Positions 56,417 through 64,000 of a stretch of DNA of 64,000 nt are shown piece after piece; position 1 is the first letter of the stretch; each line of letters begins with the position of its first letter. Source of the stretch: Caloramator sp. mosi_1 (GTDB taxonomy: Bacteria; Bacillota; Clostridia; Clostridiales; Caloramatoraceae). The stretch is taken from contig NZ_CP117677.1 of assembly GCF_028622835.1 (NCBI RefSeq), forward strand, positions 2,404,820 through 2,468,819, given 5' to 3'. The position numbers were made by a program, and so were the translations under genes. The notes below the pieces were generated by a model. The model ran no database searches. It was given only the letters and a program-made list of their open reading frames with translations, and was not told the origin of the DNA.

Positions 56417-56775
56417 TCACATACCGTGGTGAGCTGGGCCAGCCACATTAATTTCCTCTAATTCTTTTGCTCTTAACTTTTTAATAACTTCTACAATGCT
56501 CATCTCACTACATTTATAAGCCTTAATACCTGCTTTGTTTATAAGTTCAAAAGCATTAGGTCCTAAGCTTCCAGTTATTAAAGCATCTACTCCTTCATCT
56601 ATTATTTGCTGGGCAGCTGTAATTCCTGCTCCACCCCTGATTTTTGACCTTCATTTTCTAATACTTTTACTTCTCCATTGTCAAGATTATGAATTTGAAA
56701 ATATTTGCACCTTCCAAATCTTACATCCATAAAATCGCTTTTATCTTTTCCTGTAGCCGATATTGCTACTTTCAT
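56417..56775 (-). CDS. NifX/NifB-like family protein (COG1433), copy 2 (one frameshift)
   Basis: About 120 aa: KVAISATGKDKSDFMDVRFG, then RCKYFQIHN, and after a break near 56637 in a G run GGAGITAAQQIIDEGVDALI, then TGSLGPNAFELINKAGIKAY. The end GPAHHGM carries a His pair. ATG at 56773-56775 follows AAGGAGATG. Same family as copy 1 but with a different tail; two divergent copies flanking an ATPase pair is a recurrent layout. Confidence 0.87.
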
Positions 56776-56788
56776 TTTAACATCTCCT

Positions 56789-58136
56789 TTATCTATTAAT
56801 TTTTGTTAATGCATCAAGTGAAGCTGCATTTATTGGATAAGCAATTGGTGAAGATGTTAATAGTGGATGTGTTGCTACTTGGAATGTATTTAATTCATTA
56901 GCAGTTAATCCCTTTTGGATTGCAAGGCTTAATATATTTATCATCTCACCAACACTTTCTCCTCCAACTACTTGAGCACCAATTAAAACCCCAGAAGTTT
57001 TTGAGAACATAAGCTTTAATTCAATTTTACTTGTATTTGGTAATGACCCTGGATGTTTATCCATTGTTGCAAATCTTCCTATAACATAATCAAATCCCTC
57101 TTCTTTTGCTCTTCGTTCTGTTAAGCCTGCTGCAGCAAATGTTTTATTAAATACCTTAGTAGAAAAAGCACTTATTGTTCCCCTATTTTCCCTTACAAAC
57201 TTTATACCATAAAGATTTGTAGCCGCAACCTTTGCTTCCATAGCAGCTGTTGATGCAAGTAGTATTGGAACATTTTTATTCGTAAAGAAACATCTTTTTC
57301 AGCACAATCACCAACTGCAAATATATCTTTTTCACTTGTTCTCATATATTCATCAACAAGAATAGCACCTTTTTCATTTAATTTTAGACCTAATTGTTTT
57401 GCAAGTTCTGAATTAGGAACTACCCCCATTCCTAAAATAACAGCATCTGCTTTTATCTTTTCTCCATTTTCAAATTCTACTTCTTCAACTTTATTATTTC
57501 CTAAAATAGACTTAACCTTTGTTCCAACCTTTAATTTAATGCCATTATTAATCATTTCTTGTTGTGCTAATTCAGCATATTCATCATCAAAGGCCTGCCA
57601 TAAAATCTTATCTGCAACTTCAACTAAAGTAACATTCTTATCGTTAATCTTTAACTGTTCAGCAAATTCAACTCCAATAAATCCACCACCAATAACAACA
57701 ATATCCTTCATTCCTTTTATTCTGTTCAATATATCTGCAAGGTATTCTTCATCTTTAATTATTGGAAAAACATTTTGCAAGTCATATCCATTAATAAATT
57801 TTGGTATTATAGGAAGTGAACCAGTTGCTAAAACTAATTTATCAAAACTTATTTCTTCTCCACTGACTAATTTAGCTACTTTATTTTCTTTATCTATGTT
57901 TATTACCTCATCAATTATTAGTTCAACCCCAGCATTTTTTACCATTTCATCAGGTATCCTATTTTTGATGTATCATTTAATGTACCAAATATGTAAGGTA
58001 TACCGCAAGGAACCATAACACTCTTGTTTTTTCTTACCATAACAACCTTTTTATCTGGATACATTTTCCTTGATGTAGTTGCAGTTAAAATACCTCCTGC
58101 ACTACCTCCTATTACTAAAATATCTGCATTTATCAT
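56789..58136 (-). CDS. FAD-dependent NADH oxidase/CoA-disulfide reductase-like protein (frameshifted)
   Basis: Pyridine nucleotide-disulfide oxidoreductase of the NADH oxidase/CoA-disulfide reductase group. FAD motif ILVIGGSAGGILTATTS; redox Cys44 in VPCGIPYIFG; NAD motif IVVIGGGFIGVEFAEQL; IFAVGDCAE; C-terminal dimer domain with TFAAAGLTERRAKEEG and VATHPLLTSSP. Breaks near 57950 and 57275. About 449 aa. Start ATG 58134-58136 (GGAGGGG upstream). Heads the operon with the NifX-like, ATPase and Fur genes, suggesting redox or oxygen/persulfide detoxification; substrate not deducible. Confidence 0.9.
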
Positions 58137-58177
58137 CTTAACCCCTCCATATATTATTATTAGCATTTGCTATTTTA

Positions 58178-58206
58178 ATATTACACCTATTTTTGGTTAT
58201 TGTCAA
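58178..58206 (-). promoter_or_regulatory. Sigma-A promoter of the redox operon, framed by an inverted repeat
   Basis: TTGACA (58201-58206), 17-bp spacer, TAATAT (58178-58183) on the minus strand. An 8-bp inverted repeat, agcatttg (58162-58169) and caaatgct (58204-58211), frames the promoter. It should drive the oxidoreductase, nifX-2, both ATPases, nifX-1 and fur, which are spaced 25 nt or less apart or overlap. Confidence 0.7.
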
Positions 58207-58250
58207 ATGCTTATTATATAATTACAATAGAATGATAATTACTATAAAAT

Positions 58251-58284
58251 AAAAAGCCACATATTTTAAGTTTTGTGGCTTTTT
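58251..58284 (-). terminator. Terminator after the YteA-like gene
   Basis: aaaaagccaca (58251-58261) pairs perfectly with tgtggcttttt (58274-58284), followed by a T-rich tract in either direction; 11 nt past the stop of the YteA-like gene. Confidence 0.88.
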
Positions 58285-58295
58285 ATTTTATACTC

Positions 58296-58899
58296 TTATG
58301 GCAACTGATTTTTATATTGCTGATTACTAATATTTTCTACCCACTCAACAGTACCTGGTATTTGTTCATCATCATAATTTAGCTTTGCGTGTTTCATTCT
58401 ATTAAAATTACCCACTTGCTGCCAAGCATCCTCTCCATCATATTCATTTTCATCGCTTACATCTCTAAAGCTTCTTCCAAAGGGAAATCCTAATACTTCC
58501 TCCTCAACTGGCCTATCAGGTTTGAATGTACTGTAGCCTAACTTATCATTCATACATTTTTGCAAGTAGAAACATAAGGAATAGCTTCTAATCTGTCCTT
58601 TTCTATTTCACCACCACATACTTCACAAATTCCATAGGTTCCATCCTCAATATTTTTTAATGCTGCATCAATCTTTGCTAAAATATTCTTTTCATTTTCA
58701 AATAATGCATAACCTCTTTCTTTATCGTATACTTCTGTTGCCATATCTGCAGGATGGTTATCTATAGTTGAAAGCTCACTTAATTCCTCCCTTTGACCTT
58801 CCTTTATACCATTTTCCTCCATATCATTTATCGTATTTAAAATGTCTCCTCTCTTTTTAAGAGATCCTGTTTATATTTATCAAATTTATTATCCTTCAT
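58296..58899 (-). CDS. YteA/DksA-TraR family sporulation protein (frameshifted)
   Basis: C4 zinc finger: CEVCGGEIEKDRLEAIPYVS, then TC-KKC, the DksA/TraR type. N-terminal coiled coil (KDNKFDKYKQDLLKKRGDIL), ELSTIDNHPADMATEVYDKE and a long C-terminal tail with GFPFGRSFRDVSDENEYDGE are typical of the Bacillus YteA family, usually found in spore formers. Breaks near 58840 and 58560. About 201 aa. ATG at 58897-58899 lies 12 nt after the DUF5665 stop. Target and role unknown. Confidence 0.88.
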
Positions 58900-58911
58900 A
58901 GTACCATCTCC

Positions 58912-59195
58912 TTATTTAATATTTAGTTGAACAAGTTTTACAACCTCTGCTACAAACCCTCCAATAATAGGAAGATTCAAAACCACTAACTTCTGTAATA
59001 GATATATAACAAAGGCACCTAAAATAGCAAAACCAAAGGCAATCCCAAATCCTCTTGCAACTCCTGAAAAAAATTTAAAGCAATCATTCTATAAGGATTT
59101 TGCATTAAATCAACATAATCTCCAATTCTTGATTTTTCAAGTTGTAAACATACTTTATTCAAAAGTTCTTCTGTTTTTCTATTATCTTCTCCCAT
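58912..59195 (-). CDS. DUF5665-type membrane protein (one frameshift)
   Basis: About 94 aa: NRKTEELLNKVCLQLEKSRI, then GDYVDLMQNPYRMIALNFF and, after a break near 59070 (A/T run), GVARGFGIAFGFAILGAFVI, a glycine-rich hydrophobic helix, then LPIIGGFVAEVVKLVQ. A cytoplasmic N-terminal helix plus one membrane segment. Typical of the DUF5665 family. ATG at 59193-59195 with GGAGGG. Co-transcribed with the YteA-like gene. Function unknown. Confidence 0.75.
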
Positions 59196-59291
59196 AACAA
59201 TTCCCTCCATACATATATTTTTTATAGTTGAGTAAATTTATGCATTAATATTGTTTATGTTTATCATTTATGATAATATCATTTATTATGC

Positions 59292-59328
59292 AAAATAAAA
59301 AAGGCTAACATACTTCAATGTTAGCCTC
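59292..59328 (-). terminator. Terminator after aroF
   Basis: aggctaaca (59302-59310) with tgttagcct (59319-59327), extended by an A-T pair, then a run of T on the minus strand. It lies 5 nt past the aroF stop inferred at 59333. Confidence 0.85.
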
Positions 59329-59332
59329 AACT

Positions 59333-60107
59333 CTAATTTATACACATATAAATTCTGTTACATTCCTCTATTATTTGTTTTAACTCCCTAAATCAATCGT
59401 TTGGTCAGAATCAGAAAAAGCTTTATCTGGATTAATATGTGCTTCAATTATTAATCCATCTGCTCCTGCTGCAATTGCTGCTCTACTCATTGGACGCACA
59501 AGCTCTCGTCTTCCTGTGCCGTGGCTTGGATCTACTATAACCTTTAGTTTTGTCTTCTGCTTAATTACCGGAATAGCATTTAAATCAAGTGTATTTCTTG
59601 TATAGGTTTCAAAGGTCCTTATTCCTCTTTCACATAATATAATGTCATTATTACCCTCTAATGCTATGTATTCAGCGGCATTTAGCCATTCTTCTATAGT
59701 TGCACTAAAGGCTCTTTTTAATAAAACTGTTTTTTAGTTTGACCAACTTCTCTAAGCAGAGGATAATTATACATATTTCTTGTACCTATTTGCAGTACAT
59801 CAACCACTTCAAGCATATACTCAACATCGCGGACATCTAAAACCTCTGAAACAATTTTAAAACCATATCTTTCCTTAATACTCTTTAAAATTTCAATTCC
59901 TTCATCCTTAAGACCCTGAAAACTGTAGGGTGATGTTCTTGGTTTAAATGCCCCTCCCCTTAGATATTCTATGTTTAACTCCTTTAAACCTTCTGCTATA
60001 CTATTCATTGAATCATAATCTTCAACACTACAAGGGCCAGCTATAATCAGGGGTCTTTCCTGTTTTACAGTTACATTTTTATCCTTTAAAACCCTTTTTA
60101 ATTTCAT
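59333..60107 (-). CDS. aroF: 3-deoxy-7-phosphoheptulonate synthase (frameshifted)
   Basis: First step of the shikimate pathway, the KDO8P-synthase-like type I-beta form without an added regulatory domain. [66 protein letters not shown], then after breaks [40 protein letters not shown] and EAHINPDKA. Breaks near 59735 and 59395; without the last, the frame stops at 59388 (ending DLGS). The extended end (about 259 aa) is more typical. Before it come mtnN and aroB. Confidence 0.92.
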
Positions 60108-60115
60108 ATTTTCAC

Positions 60116-60807
60116 CTACATTGCTCTTAACATATTAGAAAGTATTCCTATTGAATTTTCAATTGCTTTATTCATAAATGTTGGATAATCTACATGTGCA
60201 CTTCCATCAGCCTTGTCTGAAATAGATCTTAAAACTACAAAAGGAACAGAATTCAAATAACAAACGTGTGCTATTGCAGCACCCTCCATTTCAACCGCAT
60301 AGGCATTAAATTTTTCTCTAAAATACTGAATCTTTTCTCTTGAATTAATAAATTGATCACCAGATATAATTCTTCCACTATAAACTTTAAACTCATTAAG
60401 AGCTTCAGCACTTCTAACTGCAATTTGAACTAATTTTTCATCGGCCTTAAAGGAATAAACCTCCATCCTTGGAACTTGACCTACTTCATACCCAAAAGCA
60501 GTTGTGTCAAAATCGTGATGCACAAGATCAGTAGAAACCACAACATCTCCAACGTTTATTTCACTATAGACTCCACCTGCTATACCAGTATTTATAACTA
60601 CATCAACATTAAAATCATCAATAAGTATCTGAGTACATACAGCTGCATTTACTTTACCTATGCCACTTCTAACTACAACTACCTCTTTTCCTAAAAACTT
60701 TCCCAAATAAAACTCCATACTTGCCTTTTTTCTATTCTTTCAACTTCCATTGACTCCTTTATCTTAATAACCTCTTCATCCATTGCACCTATTATACCTA
60801 TTCTCAT
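60116..60807 (-). CDS. mtnN: 5'-methylthioadenosine/S-adenosylhomocysteine nucleosidase (one frameshift)
   Basis: Cleaves MTA, SAH and 5'-deoxyadenosine, clearing SAM-enzyme by-products. IGIIGAMDEEVIKIKESME, then VVVVRSGIGKVNAAVCTQI, NTGIAGGV, ISGDQFINS, AYAVEMEGAAIAHVCYL and RSISDKADGSAHVDYPTFM, with the catalytic Asp in SDKAD. One break near 60728 (A run). About 230 aa. It lies between aroB and aroF without gaps, an uncommon but seen arrangement. Confidence 0.95.
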
Positions 60808-60809
60808 AC

Positions 60810-61873
60810 TTACCTCCTATTATATTCTTGTATATTTTGTATAATCATATCAGCCTTTACATCAGTTGTTATTATAGCACGACCTATACCCTGTGGCAAA
60901 ACAATTTTTATATTATTATCCACATTTTTTTATCTTTACAGATAATGTCCTTAAGTAACTTATAGTTTTCTATTTCTATTTCTGTTGGAAGTTCAAAATA
61001 CTCAAGTATTTTTATTAGTCTCTCAAACATATTCTTTGTAATCAAATTTCTTTTCAATGCAATATAACTTTCATAAACCATACCAATCGCAACAGCTTCT
61101 CCGTGAAGTATATTAAAGTTGAATAATGTTTCAATTGCGTGCCCTATCGTATGGCCAAAATTTAAAATATGTCTCTCACCTAAATCCAATTCATCCTTTT
61201 CTACTATTCCTGCCTTTAGTTTAACACATTCTGAGATAATATATTTTAATTTATCTATTCCCTTTCCTAATTGATTTTTTATTTTCCTCTATAAATCTAA
61301 AAAGATTTTCGTCAAGAGATAAACCATATTTTATTACCTCAGCCATTCCATTTTTAAAATTCTTATAATCTAAGGTTTTTAATAGATTTACATCTACATA
61401 TACTAAGGCAGGCTGATAGAAGGTTCCAATTATATTTTTATGCCGTCTAAATTAAACCCGTTTTTTCCTCCAACACTACTGTCAGTTTGAGAAATAATTG
61501 TAGAAGGAACATAAACTAAATGCGTACCTCTTTTATAGGTAGATGCTACAAATCCTGCAATATCCCCAACTACTCCTCCTCCAAAGGCTATTATAGTACA
61601 CCTTCTATCAACATTATATTTTAGAAGTACCCTATAAATATCAAGTATTGTTTCAATTCTTTTACTTTCTTCACCGGCCTTTACAATATACTTACCTATT
61701 ATTTTATTCTCAAAGTTTTTAAAATAATCTTTATAAATTGATTCAACCCTTTCATCGGTTATAATAAATATTTTTCCAATCTTTTTTTGCTCAAACCAAA
61801 AGTTCAATTGAGCATTGGTGGATGTAACAATAACACTATAGGGATTTTTAAGATTAACCTTTATCTCCTTCAT
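60810..61873 (-). CDS. aroB: 3-dehydroquinate synthase (frameshifted)
   Basis: Second shikimate step. IGKIFIITDERVESIYKDYF, then AFGGGVVGDIAGFVASTYKR, VPSTIISQTDSSVGGKNGFN, zinc ligands in ERHILNFGHTIGHAIET and NILHGEAVAIGMVYE. Breaks near 61430, 61280 and 60925. It ends EYNRR at a TAA (60810-60812) that overlaps the mtnN ribosome site. About 354 aa. First gene after the ileS terminator, opening an aroB-mtnN-aroF unit. Confidence 0.95.
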
Positions 61874-61883
61874 ATTAACACCT

Positions 61884-61919
61884 CAAAAATAAGGATAGCC
61901 TGTAAATGCTATCCTTATT
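61884..61919 (-). terminator. Terminator after ileS
   Basis: aataaggatagc (61888-61899) and gctatccttatt (61908-61919) form a perfect 12-bp stem, followed by TTTTTGAGG in the minus direction, 15 nt past the ileS stop and 10 nt before the aroB start. Confidence 0.9.
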
Positions 61920-61934
61920 ATACAATAAAATATT

Positions 61935-64000
61935 TTATTTTAAAACACTCACACATCTTGAACATAAAGTTGGATGTTCACTATCCTGTCCTACAGTTTC
62001 GCTGTACACCCAGCATCTTTCACACTTTTCACCAGATGCAACAGATACAACAACAGCAAGTTCCTTATTCTCTTCACTTCTAAATGTATATTCCACTCCA
62101 TCCTTTATTCCTTCATAAAGTTCAACTTTAGATACTATAAATACTGTTTGTAGATAGTCTCTAACCTCATTTAAGAATTTATATGTGTCACCCTCTGCAT
62201 ATATTTCTACCTTTGCATTTAAAGAGTGTCCAATTAATTTATTGTTTCTTGCAATTTCAAGAGCCTTAGCAACTTCTCCTCTGATATTTAGAATATTATC
62301 CCATCTCTTTTCAAGTTCTTCATCCACATATTCTTCTAATACCTTTGGCCAGTCTGCTAATAGAACACTGTCAACCTTTTCTCCTTCAACGTGTGGCATA
62401 TACTTCCATATTTCATCTGCTGTGAAGGATAAAACAGGAGCTATCATCTTAACAAGTGAATTTAAAATTCTATACATTACTGTTTGTGCTGCTCTTCTTT
62501 CCTTAGAATCTGGTTTTTCTGTATAAAGTCTGTCCTTAATTATATCTAAATAGAAGTTACTCATATCAACTACACAGAAATTGTGTATTGCGTGGTATAG
62601 AATATGGAATTCATATCTTTCATAGGCTTCTGTAACTTCCTTTGTTAAATGTTGAAGTTTAAGTAGTGCCCACTTATCAAGTTCATTCATCTCTTTATAA
62701 TCTACCATATCTTTATTTGGATCAAAATCATATAGATTACCTATCATATATCTTGCAGTATTTCTAATCTTTCTATAAACCTCTGAAAGTTGCTTTAATA
62801 TATCCTTTGATATTCTAACATCACTCTTATAGTCGGCAGAGGATACCCAAAGTCTTAAAACATCTGCACCATATTCCTTGATTACATCCATTGGGTCAAT
62901 TCCATTTCCAAGAGATTTTGACATCTTCTTTCCTTCTCCATCAACAACCATACCGTGAGTTATTACTGTTCTATATGGTGCTCTTCCTCTTGTTGCAACA
63001 GAAGTTAAAAGCGATGATTGGAACCAACCTCTATATTGATCGTTTCCTTCAAGGTACATATCAGCAGGCCAACTTAAATCATCTCTTGTTTCAAGAACAC
63101 CTGCGTGGCTGGAACCTGAATCAAACCAAACGTCCATAATGTCTTTTTCTTTTCTAAACTTTTGTCCACCACATTCACACTTGGTGTTTTCTGGAAGAAG
63201 ATCCTTAGCATCCATTTCAAACCAAGCGTCAGAACCCTTTTCCTTAAATATTTCTACAACCTTTGCTATTGTTTCCTCAGTAATTAGTTCCTTTCCACAA
63301 TCCTCGCAATAGAATATTGGAATTGGAACACCCCATATTCTTTGTCTTGAGATACACCAGTCTCCTCTATCTTGAACCATACTTGCTATTCTATCTTCTC
63401 CCCAACCTGGTATCCATTCAACATCCTTAACAGCATCAACTGCTTCTTTTCTAAATCCATCTATTGAAGCAAACCACTGTTCAGTTGCTCTAAATATTAT
63501 TGGATTTTTACATCTCCAGCAGTGTGGATAGGAGTGAGTTATTCTTTCTTCTGCAAGAAGCATATTTGATTCCTTTAAATCCTGTAATATTGCCTTATTA
63601 CCTTCCTTATAAGTCAAACCTTCATATTTTCCAGCCTTTTCAGTAAATCTTCCCTTGCATCTACAGGATTTAAAACCTCTAACTTATACTTCATTCCAAT
63701 TTCAAAGTCCTCTTGACCGTGTCCAGGTGCAGTATGAACACAACCTGTACCTGATTCTAATGTTACGTGCTCGCCTACAATAACAAGTGATTCTCTATCT
63801 ATAAATGGATGATAACATACTTGACCTTCTAATTCGCTTCCCTTAAATGTCGCAAGTATTTCTTCATTTTCAAGATTTGCAGCCTTCTTAACTGCCTCAA
63901 GCAATTCTTTTGCTATTACATAAACTTCATCATTAAACTTAGCAAGAACATATTCAAAATCTGGACCTAAGCAGATTGCAAGGTTTGCAGGTAGAGTCCA
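61935..64000 (-). CDS. ileS: Isoleucyl-tRNA synthetase, C-terminal two thirds (one frameshift)
   Basis: Partial at the right edge; the HIGH motif lies beyond the window. Seen: end of the editing domain (WTLPANLAICLGPDFEYV; GTGCVHTAPGHGQEDFEIG), WCISRQRIWGVPIPIFYCED, the KMSKSLGNGIDPMDVI signature (about 62890-62930), the anticodon-binding region, and a C-terminal zinc finger CERCWVYSE...CSRCVSVLK. One break near 63616. The long uninterrupted stretch 61935-63617 (560 codons) is the longest open frame in the window. Confidence 0.97.

Noticed and set aside
54357..56775. Evidence for nitrogen fixation from NifX-like proteins
   Set aside because: COG1433 proteins are common in non-fixing anaerobes; no nifH, nifD or nifK is in the window and the MinD-type ATPases are not NifH.

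Overview
The window is AT-rich, low-GC Gram-positive (Firmicutes/Clostridia) DNA. Spore genes (an alpha/beta small acid-soluble spore protein, SpoVS with a sigma-H-type promoter, YlbJ, a YteA-like protein) indicate an endospore former. Fermentative pta-ackA, NAD(P)-type glutamate dehydrogenase, ferredoxin-domain ATPases and an NADH oxidase-like flavoprotein point to an anaerobic Clostridiaceae-like bacterium. A Caloramator-type organism is my guess from gene order, not something proven here. Almost everything is on the minus strand; only tmcAL, ylbJ, rpmB and rqcH run on the plus strand.

Layout, right to left in the direction of transcription: ileS (N-terminus outside the window), aroB-mtnN-aroF, a DUF5665 protein and a YteA-like zinc protein. 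Next comes a six-gene redox/metal unit (NADH oxidase-like flavoprotein, NifX-like protein, two MinD-type ATPases with ferredoxin inserts, second NifX-like protein, Fur-family regulator), followed by a mobile repeat and a two-gene DUF5320/UPF0251 unit. Then lspA-rluD-pyrR, with rqcH convergent, and dapF-dapL. Then the large conserved clostridial core: yicC-remA-gmk-rpoZ-coaBC-priA-def-fmt-yugP-rsmB-rlmN-prpC-prkC-rsgA-rpe-thiN, rpmB, yloU-fakA-recG, a spore protein, gdhA, rsmD-coaD, ylbJ, a patatin, tmcAL, pta-ackA, yceD-rpmF-plsX-acpP-rnc-radical SAM-spoVS-smc-ftsY-ylxM-ffh-rpsP-khpA-rimM-trmD-rplS-rbgA-rnhB-yraN-comM-dprA and the start of topA.

Functionally the core couples ribosome assembly and rRNA/tRNA modification (rbgA, rsgA, rimM, trmD, rlmN, rsmB, rsmD, rluD, tmcAL, fmt/def), co-translational export (ffh/ftsY/ylxM), chromosome maintenance (smc, recG, priA, topA, dprA), phospholipid precursors (plsX/acpP) and PASTA-kinase signalling (prkC/prpC).

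Three things stand out. First, about 50 of the 73 genes carry one or more single-base frameshifts, mostly in A or T runs, and nearly all undamaged genes are short; this is best explained by sequencing error, so I annotate each as one gene across its breaks. acpP carries an in-frame TGA, a different kind of change. Second, a 283-bp imperfect palindrome at 53589-53871 is flanked by a 22-bp duplicated terminator hairpin and has two relatives in the window: a non-autonomous mobile element that appears to target terminators. Third, the ferredoxin-ATPase/NifX/Fur cluster has its own promoters and a duplicated 16-bp operator-like sequence, and is the best candidate for an uncharacterised system.
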